64,000 nt of DNA, from the NCBI GenBank assembly GCA_017458585.1, contig JAFTAJ010000038.1, positions 1 to 64,000 on the forward strand. Direction: 5' to 3'. The translations under genes were made by a program, and so were the position numbers. The notes beneath the pieces were generated by a model. That model ran no database searches. It worked only from the letters and a program-made list of their open reading frames with translations, and was not told the DNA's origin. Of the stretch, positions 49,010-58,638 are shown piece by piece. Each line of letters begins with the position of its first letter. The first letter of the stretch is position 1. The DNA comes from Bacteroidaceae bacterium. Lineage in GTDB: Bacteria; Bacteroidota; Bacteroidia; Bacteroidales; Bacteroidaceae.

Positions 49010-49708
49010 TTATATATCAAAGACGAGGTTGAAGGTGCCAGTGAAGAGGTGGTCACTGTTCTTGCCGAAGCCGGGGATGTAGTAGGAGTTGCCGGCGGAA
49101 TTGCTCTTCTGGTGCAGGCGGCGCTTGTAGCGGGCGGTCCAGCCGACATGGAAATGTCGCCAGACCTTGGTTTCGAGTCCAAAGACAAACTCGGTCCACA
49201 GAGCATTGCTGCTGACGCTCTTCATCTGCATAGACGTGGTGTAGCCTTGCCAGTAGGGATCGTTGATGGTGGGGCCGTCGAGGTCGTACTTGTAGGTGGT
49301 GTAGCCTAAGCGTATGCCACCGTAGATGCGGTTGGGCGAGGTCTTGATGCGCGAGAAGTTGTAGTCACAGCCGATGCGCAGGAATGGAGCGGTAGTCTTG
49401 CAATTGAGATCGGTCTCGTCGTTGGTCTTGTCGCAGATGCCGATGCCAGCCTCTACGGTAGGGAAGTATTTGCATCGCATGTTGAGGCGCGCTCCACCCT
49501 CCAGTTCGCCATAGTCGGAGAACTGCCACAGCACTGCGCCGGCGAGGTTGGCAAACACCTGGCCGCCCATGATGAGAGGCAGTGTGTCGGATTCAGCCTT
49601 GAACCTCAGACCGCTGAGCTGTGCGTGGGCACTGGGCAACAGTAGCATGAGGCTACTGATACAAGCGATAATATATCTTGAGATTCTCTTGTCCATCGAA
49701 ATTGACAT
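49010..49708 (-). CDS. DUF6048 outer-membrane-type protein
   Basis: A 232-aa exported protein with signal peptide (ending LLLPSAHAQ) and alternating beta-strand pattern with terminal aromatic FNLVFDI, fitting a small outer-membrane barrel. It matches the Bacteroidetes DUF6048 layout (LPLIMGGQVFANLAGAVLWQ, YNFSRIKTSPNRIYGGIRLG). Function unknown. Its 5' end overlaps the DUF6452 gene by 44-56 bp depending on the ATG used (49708 or 49696), and apbE starts 3 bp after its stop. Confidence 0.82.
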   Translation of the reverse strand: MSISMDKRISRYIIACISSLMLLLPSAHAQLSGLRFKAESDTLPLIMGGQVFANLAGAVLWQFSDYGELEGGARLNMRCKYFPTVEAGIGICDKTNDETDLNCKTTAPFLRIGCDYNFSRIKTSPNRIYGGIRLGYTTYKYDLDGPTINDPYWQGYTTSMQMKSVSSNALWTEFVFGLETKVWRHFHVGWTARYKRRLHQKSNSAGNSYYIPGFGKNSDHLFTGTFNLVFDI

Positions 49709-50159
49709 TGCTGTTGCTGACGACTATGCTGTCGATAGCGTATAAGAATGTGCTGTCGGGTGTGCGGGTAGTGTGGCTCACGGCGGTAATGCCGTGGAAG
49801 ACGCTGGTGCCACACTCGAGTGATACGACGTGGGGCTCGTTGGTCTTGCTCACGATGAGGGTGTCGGTGGCGCTGACCTCGCTGCCGTAGGGGGTGTAGA
49901 GGAAGACGAGGGTATCGGCATCGCCGGCATAGCTCATGGGCAGGCTGACCGTCTTTGAGTCGGTGGTGCGATTAAGGATCACGGAGTCGCGCACGGAGAT
50001 GGTGAGTGTGTCGAGGATGGCGATCTCGCTGCCGTCGGTGGTGCTATAGAAGCCACAAACCAGCCTCACCGTATTGTTGAGCGGGCAGTCGTTGCCGTTG
50101 CAGCCAGCCAAGAGGAGTGCTGCAGTGGCGAGAAAGAGGATATGCCTTATTAACTTCAT
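49653..50159 (-). CDS. DUF6452 lipoprotein
   Basis: A 168-aa lipoprotein (lipobox LLAGC, Cys20) followed by CNGNDCPLNNTVRLVCGFYS, the start typical of DUF6452, and a beta-rich body ending in LKIYYRLYQ. It is regularly paired with DUF6048 in Bacteroidetes, suggesting that the two proteins work together at the outer membrane (inference). Its start codon lies at the base after the GT2 stop. Confidence 0.82.
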   Translation of the reverse strand: MKLIRHILFLATAALLLAGCNGNDCPLNNTVRLVCGFYSTTDGSEIAILDTLTISVRDSVILNRTTDSKTVSLPMSYAGDADTLVFLYTPYGSEVSATDTLIVSKTNEPHVVSLECGTSVFHGITAVSHTTRTPDSTFLYAIDSIVVSNSNVNFDGQENLKIYYRLYQ

Positions 50160-51113
50160 TTACAGTTCCTCTTCTATTTGGTAGGAGTTGCGGCTGTTGG
50201 CGTTGCGGCTGATGAGTTCTCCGATGAAGCCGGCGAGGAAGAGCTGTGTGCCGAGCAGCATCATGGTGAGGGAGATATAGAAGTATGGCGAATCGGTGAC
50301 GAGGCGTGCAGTCACTCCCTTGCTGAGAGCGTAGAGCTTGCCGGCGCCGACGATGATGATGGCTATGAAACCGATGAAGAACATCAGCGAGCCCAGGAAG
50401 CCGAAGACGTGCATGGGCTTACGGCCGAAGTTGCTGATGAACCACAGGCTCATGAGGTCGAGGTAGCCGTTGACGAAACGGTTGAGGCCGCCAAACTTGG
50501 TGTGGCCGAACTTGCGAGCCTGGTGCTGCACCACCTTCTCGCCTATCTTGTCGAAGCCGGCGTTCTTGGCGAGGTAGGGGATGTAGCGGTGCATCTCGCC
50601 ATAGACCTCGATGTTTTTCACGACATCCTTGCGATATGCCTTGAGACCGCAATTGAAGTCATGGAGGTTCTTGATGCCGCTCACCTTGCGTGCTGTTGCG
50701 TTGAAGAGCTTGGTGGGCAGAGTCTTGGAGAGCGGGTCGTAGCGCTTCTTCTTGTAGCCGCTGACGAGGTCATACTTGTCCTCGGTTATCATGCGATAGA
50801 GCTCAGGAATCTCGTCGGGCGAGTCCTGCAGGTCGGCGTCCATGGTTATGACGACATCGCCCTGCGCCTTTTCGAAGCCGCAGAAGAGTGCTGCCGACTT
50901 GCCGTAGTTGCGACGGAACTTGATGCCCTTCACCTCGGGGTTGGACTGCTTGAGTTCGAGCACCTTGTCCCACGAATGGTCGGTGCTGCCGTCATTTACA
51001 AAGATTACTTCGTAAGAGTATTGGTGCTTGTCCATCACTCTTTTTATCCACTCGAAAAGTTCGCCGAGGCTTTCCTCTTCATTAAATAGAGGTATTACGA
51101 CAGAAATGTTCAT
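50160..51113 (-). CDS. Polyprenyl-phosphate glycosyltransferase (GtrB/DPM1-like GT2)
   Basis: A 317-aa enzyme. Catalytic GT-A domain with VVIPLFNEEESLGELFEWIK (4-23), DADLQDSPDEIP (about 94-105) and HDFNCGLKAYRKDVV, followed by two C-terminal TM helices (about 230-255 and 265-295). Such enzymes load a sugar onto undecaprenyl phosphate for glycan modification. Second gene of the tight minus-strand operon, after DUF4199. Confidence 0.93.
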   Translation of the reverse strand: MNISVVIPLFNEEESLGELFEWIKRVMDKHQYSYEVIFVNDGSTDHSWDKVLELKQSNPEVKGIKFRRNYGKSAALFCGFEKAQGDVVITMDADLQDSPDEIPELYRMITEDKYDLVSGYKKKRYDPLSKTLPTKLFNATARKVSGIKNLHDFNCGLKAYRKDVVKNIEVYGEMHRYIPYLAKNAGFDKIGEKVVQHQARKFGHTKFGGLNRFVNGYLDLMSLWFISNFGRKPMHVFGFLGSLMFFIGFIAIIIVGAGKLYALSKGVTARLVTDSPYFYISLTMMLLGTQLFLAGFIGELISRNANSRNSYQIEEEL

Positions 51114-51141
51114 TATGATATAGTTTTGAAAGTTCGAAAGT

Positions 51142-51708
51142 TTAAGAAGTTATGCGTGTTTTTCCAAAGAGGGCTGTAATCAGTGCGAGCAGCAGACCGA
51201 GGAAGAAATTGGCGTTGAAGAGGCTGGCGGCGATGTCGGCAGGGCTGATGCTACGAAGCAGCTCTTCCAGGTTGCTGAAGCCGTTTTGCTGGACGACAGT
51301 GTTGAAGAAGTCCTGCATGCCGCTCTGCTGTAGCGCCTGCTGCATCTCCGGCAGGTTGTGGACACCCATGTAGGCGGTCACGAAGCTGCCGTTGTCGAGC
51401 CAGCGGAAGTAGATGTAGGCTGCCAAAGAAAGGATGATAGCTGCATAGAGATAGAGCAGCACGGAGTAGAGGTAGGCCTTGCCATAGCTGACGGGCTCGT
51501 CGGCTCGCACCTGCTTTTCAAATCTGTGGGCGAGATAGCAGCCCAGTATCGGTGCGCTGATAATGACCATCACGCCCAATGAGGATAGGGCGCTGTTGCC
51601 TATGCCTTTGACTGTGCACAGAAAACCAAAACACCAATAGAGGCCGAACATCAGTCCGTCCAACATGGCGAAGGCGTTAGTCTGTCGCAGGGTTTGGTTG
51701 GTGGTCAT
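51142..51708 (-). CDS. DUF4199 membrane protein
   Basis: A 188-aa integral membrane protein with four hydrophobic segments (near 17-37, 43-60, 80-102 and 160-182), matching DUF4199, which is frequent in Bacteroidetes next to a GtrB-like glycosyltransferase. The pairing suggests it assists the lipid-linked sugar step (inference). First gene of a six-gene run to 47202. Confidence 0.85.
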   Translation of the reverse strand: MTTNQTLRQTNAFAMLDGLMFGLYWCFGFLCTVKGIGNSALSSLGVMVIISAPILGCYLAHRFEKQVRADEPVSYGKAYLYSVLLYLYAAIILSLAAYIYFRWLDNGSFVTAYMGVHNLPEMQQALQQSGMQDFFNTVVQQNGFSNLEELLRSISPADIAASLFNANFFLGLLLALITALFGKTRITS

Positions 51709-51746
51709 AGCAGAAAGGAAAGGTCGCCGTTAACTTAAATTCGATG

Positions 51747-51754
51747 CAAAATTA
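51747..51754 (-). promoter_or_regulatory. -7 promoter box for the DUF4199-GT2-DUF6452-DUF6048-apbE-crp operon
   Basis: The minus strand reads TAATTTTGC, about 38 bp before the DUF4199 start. Confidence 0.6.
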
Positions 51755-51782
51755 ACATAAATTGGTGATACGGCCACAATTC

Positions 51783-54647
51783 TTATCCTTTTTTTTGCAA
51801 AGAGGCTAATTCTGCCTTAATAAAAGGAGCGGTGATGCTGCCTTTGGTCTTGGCTACCTGCTCAGGTGTGCCTTCGGCCACAATCTGTCCGCCGGCATCG
51901 CCGCCCTCCGGTCCCATATCAATTATATGGTCTGCAATCTTGATGACATCAAGGTTATGCTCTATCACTACGACGGTGTTGCCCTTGTCAACGAGACGGT
52001 TGAGCACCTGATTGAGTATGCGTATGTCCTCGAAGTGGAGGCCGGTGGTGGGCTCGTCGAGTATGTAAAGGGTGCGGCCTGTGTCGCGCTTGGAGAGTTC
52101 TGTTGCTAACTTCACGCGCTGGCTCTCGCCGCCGCTGAGGGTGGTGGACGACTGACCGAGGCGTAGGTAGCCGAGGCCTACGTCCTGCAGGGTCTTTATC
52201 TTGCGCAGTATGCTGGGCACGGCCTCGAAGAACTCAACGGCTTGATCAACAGTCATGTCCAGCACGTCGCTGATATTCTTGCCTTTGAATCGCACCTCGA
52301 GAGTCTCGCGGTTGTAGCGTTTGCCGTGGCAGGTCTCGCAAGGAACGGTGACAGAGGGAAGGAAATTCATCTCTATCACCTTGTAGCCGTTGCCTTTGCA
52401 GGTGGGGCAGCGTCCGCCGGCGGTGTTGAAGGAGAAGCGACCTGGCTTGTAGCCACGGATGGCAGCCTCGGGCAACTGCACGAAGAGGTTGCGTATGTCG
52501 CCGAAGACACCTGTGTAGGTGGCAGGGTTGGAGCGTGGAGTGCGGCCGATAGGGCTTTGGTCCACAGATATTACCTTGTCAATGTTTTCCAGCCCCTCAA
52601 TGGTCTTGTAGGGCAGGGGAGTGTCGAGGCTGCGATAGAAATGTCTGCTCAGTATGGGCAGCAGTGTGCTGGTGATAAGGCTAGACTTGCCACTGCCGCT
52701 GACGCCTGTCACGCAGATCATCTTGCCCAAGGGCAGAGTGAGCGTAACGTCTTTAAGATTGTTGCCCGTAGCGCCAGTGAGGCGCAGCGAGAGGCCGTTG
52801 CCCTCGCGGCGGGCGCTGGGTACAGGGATAAATTTCTGTCCTCTAAGGTATTGTGCCGTGAGAGTGTCGCTCTTTAGTATCTCTTTTGGAGTGCCGCTGA
52901 AGACAATCTCTCCGCCGTGGCGCCCGGCCATGGGACCTACGTCAACGATATTGTCGGCGTGGAGCATCATCTCTTTGTCGTGCTCGACGACGATTACGGT
53001 GTTGCCGCTGTCGCGTAGAGCCTGCAGGGCGTGAATAAGACGCATGTTGTCGCGCTGGTGCAGGCCGATGGAGGGCTCGTCGAGAATATAGATAACGTTG
53101 ACGAGGCCGGAGCCTATCTGCGTGGCAAGCCTGATGCGCTGACTCTCGCCGCCACTGAGGGTGGCAGAGCCGCGGCTGAGTGAGAGGTAGCCGAGGCCTA
53201 CGTCGAGCAGGAAGTGGAGGTGGCTGTTAATCTCCTTGATAATCTCCTCGCCTATCTTCTGCTGATTGGCATTGAGCTTGGGCGGCAGAGCGTTAATCCA
53301 TTGGTTGAGACTTGTGAGGTCCATCTCGCAGAGGTCGGCGATGTTCTTACCGTCGATGAAATAGTGGAGGGCAATCTTGTTGAGGCGCCGTCCACCACAC
53401 TCAGGGCACACCACTTGGCGGTTGAACTGCTCCACCCATTTCTCTGCTGTGGCAGACAGTTCGCCATCGGCCATCTGCTGCAGATGCTTCACGATACCGG
53501 CGTACTTGACGAAGTGGTCGTTGGTGGTGTGGATGAGCTCGGCGGGTATGCGCACATCGCGTGTGCTGCCCTGCAAAATCTCGTTGATTGCCTCGTCGGG
53601 AATATCCTCCAAGGGAGTGTCGAGGTCGCAATCGTAGTATTTAAGCAGCGATTGTATCTCAATAAAAATCAGGGAATTCTTCTTTTTTCCTAAAGGAACG
53701 ATTCCACCTTCGCTGATAGTCTTGCTGCGGTCAGGAATCACCTTGTCAATGTCGATATCGTTGACCACGCCGAGGCCATTGCAATGGGGGCAGGCACCCT
53801 GTGTGGAGTTGAACGAGAAGTCGTGAGGTGAGGGGTCGCGATAGCTGATACCGGTGACAGGACACATGAGGTGTTTGCTGTAGTGGCGGTCTTCCTTGTT
53901 GTCGGCATCGAGCACGGTTATCATGCCATCGCCCTGTCGGAAGGCAGTCAGCACTGTGCGCCTCAGCCGATCGTGTTCGCTGTCGGCATTGGGCGAGTCT
54001 GGGGCGCTGACACGTAGTTTGTCGATTACCACCTCGATGGTGTGATTCTTGTAGCGGTCAACTTTGTAATGGGGCTTCAGCTCAATCAGTTCGCCATCTA
54101 CGCGAGCGTATATAAAGCCTTTGCGGCGGATATTGTCAAAGAGTTCGCGATAGTGGCCCTTACGATTCCTGACCAGCGGCGCGAGGATATAGATCCTGCG
54201 GCCAGCATAGTCGTGGCTGAGCATATCGATTATCTTCTCCTCAGTATATTTCACCATGCGCTGGCCGGAGGCGTAGGAATAGGCTTCGCCGATGCGGGCA
54301 TAGAGCAGTCGAAGGAAGTCATAGATTTCAGTCACCGTGCCCACCGTGGAGCGCGGATTGCGGTTGGTGGTCTTCTGGCTGATGGAGATGACGGGGGAGA
54401 GGCCGTTGATTTTATCTACATCGGGCCGCTGCACATTGTCGAGGAAGTTGCGGGCATAGGCGTTGAATGTCTCTATGTAGCGGCGCTGCCCCTCGGCATA
54501 CACGGTGTCGAAGGCAAGGCTCGACTTGCCGCTACCACTCAGTCCTGTGACCACCGTGAGACGGTCATGTGGAATCTGCACGTCAACACTCTTCAGGTTG
54601 TTGGCGCGCGCACCCCAAATCACTATGTTGTTTGTGGTGTTTTCCAA
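51783..54647 (-). CDS. uvrA: Excinuclease ABC subunit A
   Basis: A 954-aa DNA-damage sensor of nucleotide excision repair. Two ABC ATPase halves: Walker [21 protein letters not shown] (34-53) and [18 protein letters not shown] (about 655-672); signatures [16 protein letters not shown] and [16 protein letters not shown]; zinc modules at CPVTG...CPHC (about 257-283) and [10 protein letters not shown]...CETC (about 750-776). Length normal. It lies 33 bp after the T9SS-type gene on the minus strand. Confidence 0.97.
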   Translation of the reverse strand: MENTTNNIVIWGARANNLKSVDVQIPHDRLTVVTGLSGSGKSSLAFDTVYAEGQRRYIETFNAYARNFLDNVQRPDVDKINGLSPVISISQKTTNRNPRSTVGTVTEIYDFLRLLYARIGEAYSYASGQRMVKYTEEKIIDMLSHDYAGRRIYILAPLVRNRKGHYRELFDNIRRKGFIYARVDGELIELKPHYKVDRYKNHTIEVVIDKLRVSAPDSPNADSEHDRLRRTVLTAFRQGDGMITVLDADNKEDRHYSKHLMCPVTGISYRDPSPHDFSFNSTQGACPHCNGLGVVNDIDIDKVIPDRSKTISEGGIVPLGKKKNSLIFIEIQSLLKYYDCDLDTPLEDIPDEAINEILQGSTRDVRIPAELIHTTNDHFVKYAGIVKHLQQMADGELSATAEKWVEQFNRQVVCPECGGRRLNKIALHYFIDGKNIADLCEMDLTSLNQWINALPPKLNANQQKIGEEIIKEINSHLHFLLDVGLGYLSLSRGSATLSGGESQRIRLATQIGSGLVNVIYILDEPSIGLHQRDNMRLIHALQALRDSGNTVIVVEHDKEMMLHADNIVDVGPMAGRHGGEIVFSGTPKEILKSDTLTAQYLRGQKFIPVPSARREGNGLSLRLTGATGNNLKDVTLTLPLGKMICVTGVSGSGKSSLITSTLLPILSRHFYRSLDTPLPYKTIEGLENIDKVISVDQSPIGRTPRSNPATYTGVFGDIRNLFVQLPEAAIRGYKPGRFSFNTAGGRCPTCKGNGYKVIEMNFLPSVTVPCETCHGKRYNRETLEVRFKGKNISDVLDMTVDQAVEFFEAVPSILRKIKTLQDVGLGYLRLGQSSTTLSGGESQRVKLATELSKRDTGRTLYILDEPTTGLHFEDIRILNQVLNRLVDKGNTVVVIEHNLDVIKIADHIIDMGPEGGDAGGQIVAEGTPEQVAKTKGSITAPFIKAELASLQKKG

Positions 54648-54680
54648 AGGAGCAAGGAGATAAAGAATGAGCCTGGGGGC

Positions 54681-55415
54681 TTAGTTGCCTGAAGCGGAGC
54701 TGTAGGTGTAGCCGCGCAGCAGGTTGATAGCCTTCTTGATGTCATAATGCTTGCCGTCGGCACCACGTGCATCAATGCGAACAAAATATACGCCGTCGGC
54801 TACGGGCTGTCCTCCGCTCTTGCCGTCCCACCCCTTGGTGATGTCGGTCCATTCAAAAAGCTTCTTTCCGTGCCGGTTGAAGATATAGCCGTGGAAAGAC
54901 ACGATACTCTTGTAGCCGTCTCGCTTCACTCGGAAGATGTCGTTGATGCCATCGTCGTTGGGCGAGAAGGCGTTTGGCACGCTGATAGACGAAGACCATG
55001 CCTCCACGGTGAAAGGATTCTCCATCTTGTAGTTGACGGTGTCGTTGCCATTTACAAAGCTTATCTGGAGGGAGATATACGATTTGCCGGTCTCCACGAA
55101 TTCGTAGTCAAAGTCAGCTTCGTAGCGCACCAGATAAGGATCGCTCTCCTGCCCAGACCTATATACATGCCACTCGTAGAGTGGGGTATAGAGCCCTGTG
55201 TTCTCTACGTTGGCCGTGAAGTGAGCCACGATGGGTGCCGAACCGTTGAACTCCGTCATCTGCTGACTGACGCCGGCAGTGTCGATAACCATCTTGGGAT
55301 AAGCCGTGGGGCCATCGTCATCCATCATGACGCCGGCTTTGGGGCCTACTGCACATATAAGCAAAGCTATGGCGGCGATAGTGAGTGCGCGCCATCTTAT
55401 ACTTTTTCCTACCAT
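54681..55415 (-). CDS. T9SS type B sorting-domain protein
   Basis: A 244-aa exported protein. Signal segment (LTIAAIALLICAVGPKAGVM, 10-29), a PKD-like middle part, and a C-terminal gliding-motility-associated domain: AFSPNDDGINDIFRV (about 152-166), FNRHGKKLFEWTDITKGWDG (about 181-200) and GQPVADGVYFVRI (about 202-214). This CHU_C domain targets proteins to the type IX secretion system. Here almost the whole protein is the sorting domain with a short N-terminal part, so the cargo function is unknown. Confidence 0.86.
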   Translation of the reverse strand: MVGKSIRWRALTIAAIALLICAVGPKAGVMMDDDGPTAYPKMVIDTAGVSQQMTEFNGSAPIVAHFTANVENTGLYTPLYEWHVYRSGQESDPYLVRYEADFDYEFVETGKSYISLQISFVNGNDTVNYKMENPFTVEAWSSSISVPNAFSPNDDGINDIFRVKRDGYKSIVSFHGYIFNRHGKKLFEWTDITKGWDGKSGGQPVADGVYFVRIDARGADGKHYDIKKAINLLRGYTYSSASGN

Positions 55416-55453
55416 ATTATATATATTAATAAGTGAACTATATAAACTAACTA

Positions 55454-55461
55454 CAAAGTTA
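55454..55461 (-). promoter_or_regulatory. -7 promoter box for the T9SS-type gene
   Basis: The minus strand reads TAACTTTG, 38 bp before the start. Confidence 0.55.
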
Positions 55462-55520
55462 CGGATTTATTGCGGAGATTTCGTTTTTTTTCCGTAATTT
55501 CGCAATCAAATCAATAAACA

Positions 55521-56612
55521 ATGAAAAAGACCTTATCCTTTTATTCTTTCATTCTTCTATTCCTATTGACGGCTAATGCTCAGATAAAGGTTGGTGTGTT
55601 CCTCCCTTTCAAGACGCAGGGAGCCGTGGGGTACAGCGCGGTGGAGTATTACCGTGGTCTGCTGATGGCTGTTGACTCGCTCAGCCAGGGCGGTCAGACA
55701 TTCAGCGTCACCGCTGCCCACAGTGGGCAGAGTGCAGCAGACATGAGCGAGTTGCTCGATGAGAGCAAGAACGGAGTGTTTGACATCGTGTTTGGCCCGT
55801 CTAATCAGGAGCAGATAAAGGTCATCAACGATTATTCGCGTCGCAATGGCACCAAGGTGGTCATTCCCTTTGGAGGAGCGTACGATGACTTCATCTCCAA
55901 TCCGTCGTTCTATGCTCTGCGAGTGACCCAGACCGATTTCACGCCAGAGGCCTACCAGCTGCTGGTCAGCGCTCTCAAGGGCAAGACTCTCTATCTCGTA
56001 TCCACCAACGGCGGCATACGCATCAGCCCCTTCGCCAACTATATCAGCAAGTATGTGAAGGGCGTGAAGCAGCTCGAGTGGCCGAGCCAGGAGAAGAAAA
56101 TAGTGCAGGCTCTTGCCGACGCGAACGCCGTGGTTATACCTACCATGTATGATGAGCAGACCCAGGCCACCATGCTCAGCCTGGCTGCCAAGAGCGGTGG
56201 TGTGAAGGCTGCCGTGGTGGGCTATTCTGCGTGGTATGACCGTTTGCAGACGGAGGCAGACCGTAAGGCTCTGTGTCAGATGAACACTTATGTTATCCAG
56301 CAATATTATCCTCGCACCGACTTGCCGCGAGTGAAGAAATTTGCAGCCCTATATAAGGACAACTTCGACCAGGAGCTGCCTCACGAGCGTTTCTCATTGC
56401 CTATGTGGGGCTTTGATACAGGTTACTATCTGCTCAAGGGTTTTGCCCGCCATCTCAGAGAGTTTTACGACCAGCAGATCTATGCTGCGCCGTTGCAGAG
56501 CGCTCTGCGCTTCAAGCCGCGTACCTCGCTGTCTGGCCTGATTAACACAGCCGTGCTCATGGTGCACTATAAGCCCGATGGCACCCAGGAGCTGATAGAG
56601 ATGAATGAATAA
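55521..56612 (+). CDS. Periplasmic binding protein type 1-like protein
   Basis: A 363-aa exported protein (signal peptide 1-20, ending LLTANAQ) with the fold of Leu/Ile/Val-type substrate-binding proteins: IKVGVFLPFKTQGA (22-35), FDIVFGPSNQEQIKVINDYS (about 90-109), VVIPFGGAYDDF and AAVVGYSAWYDR. Related Bacteroidetes proteins often carry an N-terminal LysM domain, which is absent here. No ABC permease is nearby, so it may have a structural or sensing role instead of transport. Overlaps the next gene by 8 bp. Confidence 0.8.
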   Translation: MKKTLSFYSFILLFLLTANAQIKVGVFLPFKTQGAVGYSAVEYYRGLLMAVDSLSQGGQTFSVTAAHSGQSAADMSELLDESKNGVFDIVFGPSNQEQIKVINDYSRRNGTKVVIPFGGAYDDFISNPSFYALRVTQTDFTPEAYQLLVSALKGKTLYLVSTNGGIRISPFANYISKYVKGVKQLEWPSQEKKIVQALADANAVVIPTMYDEQTQATMLSLAAKSGGVKAAVVGYSAWYDRLQTEADRKALCQMNTYVIQQYYPRTDLPRVKKFAALYKDNFDQELPHERFSLPMWGFDTGYYLLKGFARHLREFYDQQIYAAPLQSALRFKPRTSLSGLINTAVLMVHYKPDGTQELIEMNE

Positions 56613-57384
56613 GGCTATGAAAAAGACATATAACAGACAATGGGCTACGGACAACAGACTGTGGAAGTTTCTGTTGCTCCTTTTAATGTTCAATGTTCAA
56701 TGTTCAATGTTCAATGTTGCCCACGCCCAGATAGGAGAGCAGCGTAATGTGTTTAGCCTTGGTGCCAATGCAGGTGTGGTGTTGAACAGCGTAGATTTCG
56801 ACCCTACCATCAAGCAGAAGATGCACGTGGGGCCGTCGCTGGGTCTGTCGCTGAAATACATGTGCGAGAAATACTTCACTACCTATTGCGCCCTCTATAC
56901 CGAACTCAACTACACGCAGCTGGGTTGGAAAGAAGACATCCGCAGCCTTCAGGGCGAACGACTGGAGGACAGCTATAGCCGCAACGTGAGCTACCTGCAA
57001 CTGCCCATCTTCGCACGGCTGGCGTGGGGTAAGGAGCAGCGCGGCCTGCAGTTCTTCTTCCAGGCAGGGCCGCAGATAGGTATCTGCATTGGCGACAGCG
57101 ACAAGCGTAGCGCCGTGTGGACCACCGATGAGCAGGGCGTGCCTTCGCGCCCCAATAATGTGGTGGCGCAGTACGACCTCGACATAGAGCGCAAGTTTGA
57201 CTATGGCATAGCTGGCGGCATCGGACTGGAGTACAACTCGCCGGTGGGTCACTTCATCCTTGAAGGCCGCTACTACTATGGCCTCGGCGATATGTTTGGC
57301 AACAGCAAGAAAGACCCCTTCGCCCGCTCTGCCAATGGCGCCATACATATCAAGATGGCATATCTATTGGACCTGAAGCACTAA
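56605..57384 (+). CDS. Outer-membrane beta-barrel protein (PorT-like)
   Basis: A 259-aa barrel protein of the type found in the PorT family: exported, with regular beta strands (YFTTYCALYTELNYTQLGWK, GKEQRGLQFFFQAGPQIGI, FDYGIAGGIGLEYNSPVGHF) and a C-terminal LDLKH. True PorT is a T9SS component; the similarity here is general and I would not name it PorT. The signal peptide contains MFNVQCSMFNV, encoded by four tandem TTCAATG words (56686-56716), so the hydrophobic core of the leader is partly repeat-derived. Confidence 0.75.
   Translation: MNKAMKKTYNRQWATDNRLWKFLLLLLMFNVQCSMFNVAHAQIGEQRNVFSLGANAGVVLNSVDFDPTIKQKMHVGPSLGLSLKYMCEKYFTTYCALYTELNYTQLGWKEDIRSLQGERLEDSYSRNVSYLQLPIFARLAWGKEQRGLQFFFQAGPQIGICIGDSDKRSAVWTTDEQGVPSRPNNVVAQYDLDIERKFDYGIAGGIGLEYNSPVGHFILEGRYYYGLGDMFGNSKKDPFARSANGAIHIKMAYLLDLKH
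56686..56716. repeat. Tandem TTCAATG repeat inside a signal peptide
   Basis: AATGTTCAATGTTCAATGTT: a 7-bp unit, four copies, within the leader of the outer-membrane protein gene. A length change of one unit would break the frame, so it could act as an on/off switch. Confidence 0.8.
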
Positions 57385-57388
57385 TTCC

Positions 57389-57436
57389 CAACTCCTCACT
57401 CCTCACTCCTCACTCCTAACTCCTAACTCCTAACTC
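57389..57436. repeat. 8-bp tandem repeat (ACTCCTCA/ACTCCTAA) before xseA
   Basis: Six units of CTCCTCA/CTCCTAA fill the gap between the barrel gene and the TTG start of xseA. Similar GGAGTTAGGAGT words occur before other genes. Confidence 0.85.
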
Positions 57437-57438
57437 CC

Positions 57439-58638
57439 TTGTCTCCCATTTCCCTTTACGAGCTCAACCGTATGGTGAAGGAACTCATCGCAGGCTCCTT
57501 CACAGACAGCTATTGGGTCATTGCCGAGCTGAGTGAGGTGCGTGTGGCAGCTCGCGGCCACTGCTATCTGGAGCTGGTGGAGCAGGGCGAACACGGTGCT
57601 GCACCAATAGCCAAGGCTCGCGCCGTAGTCTATTCCAGCCTCTTCCCTATGCTCAAGCAGACCTTTGAGGAACAGACGGGACAAGTCTTCCGTGCCGGAC
57701 TCAAGGTGCAGCTTGAGGTAGCAGTCAGTTTTCATGAGGCCTACGGCTACTCGCTCGTCGTGAGGGACATAGACCCCACCTACACCATGGGCTCGCTGGC
57801 GCAGCTGCGCAAGGAGATACTCTCGCGGCTGGAGCGCGACGGCGTTATCGGCATGAACAAGATGCTGTCGCTGCCTCGCCCCTTGCAGCGTATAGCCGTC
57901 ATATCGTCTGCTACTGCAGCCGGCTACGGAGACTTCTGCAACCAACTCGACAATAACGCAGGCGGCTACGCCTTCAGTCATAAGCTGTTTGCCGCCACTA
58001 TGCAGGGCGACACGACGGGCAGCTCCATTGTTGAGGCACTTGATGCCATTGCTGCAGAGAGCGAGAGATGGGACGCAGTGGTCATCATCCGTGGTGGAGG
58101 GGCGGTGAGCGACCTTGCAGGATTTGAGGACTACGCCCTTGCAGCCAACTGTGCGCAGTTCCCGTTGCCCATCATCGTTGGCATAGGCCATGAGCGCGAC
58201 ACCACCGTGCTGGACTTCGTGGCCCACACCAGTCTTAAGACACCCACCGCCGTGGCGGCGTTCCTTATCGAGCGCATGGATGATGAGGCACGCCAGCTGC
58301 GCAACTGCGAGCGGATAGGGCAGCTCGCCATACGCCTATTAGACTTGCGTCGCAGTCAGCTGCGCCAGTCAGACCAAGCCCTGCGCGCAGCCTTGCGCCA
58401 GTATCAGCAAGCCCTGCGTTATCGCTTGGAAACCATTGAGCGCACCGTCGCCCACTATAACCCCGCCAACATACTGCGCCTCGGCTACAGCATCACTCGC
58501 CTCAACGGCAAAGCCGTCACCTCTGCCTCAGCCCTCAAGCAAGGAGACATCCTCATCACCCAGTTTGCCGACGGCACAGCAGAGAGCGAAGTTAAATCTC
58601 GCACAGAAAACACAGATTTCACAGATATTAAACGATAA
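57439..58638 (+). CDS. xseA: Exodeoxyribonuclease VII large subunit
   Basis: A 399-aa nuclease subunit that degrades single-stranded DNA. OB-fold start ISLYELNRMVKELIAGSFTD (4-23), catalytic-domain motifs IAVISSATAAGYGDF, VVIIRGGGAVSDLAGFEDY and GIGHERDTTVLDFVAH (about 250-265), then a C-terminal coiled region. The start is TTG at 57439, right after an 8-bp repeat. The last 12 residues (RTENTDFTDIKR) are encoded by the CACAGAAAACACAGATTTCA module of the composite intergenic repeat, so the natural C-terminus has been replaced or extended. Confidence 0.95.
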   Translation: MSPISLYELNRMVKELIAGSFTDSYWVIAELSEVRVAARGHCYLELVEQGEHGAAPIAKARAVVYSSLFPMLKQTFEEQTGQVFRAGLKVQLEVAVSFHEAYGYSLVVRDIDPTYTMGSLAQLRKEILSRLERDGVIGMNKMLSLPRPLQRIAVISSATAAGYGDFCNQLDNNAGGYAFSHKLFAATMQGDTTGSSIVEALDAIAAESERWDAVVIIRGGGAVSDLAGFEDYALAANCAQFPLPIIVGIGHERDTTVLDFVAHTSLKTPTAVAAFLIERMDDEARQLRNCERIGQLAIRLLDLRRSQLRQSDQALRAALRQYQQALRYRLETIERTVAHYNPANILRLGYSITRLNGKAVTSASALKQGDILITQFADGTAESEVKSRTENTDFTDIKR

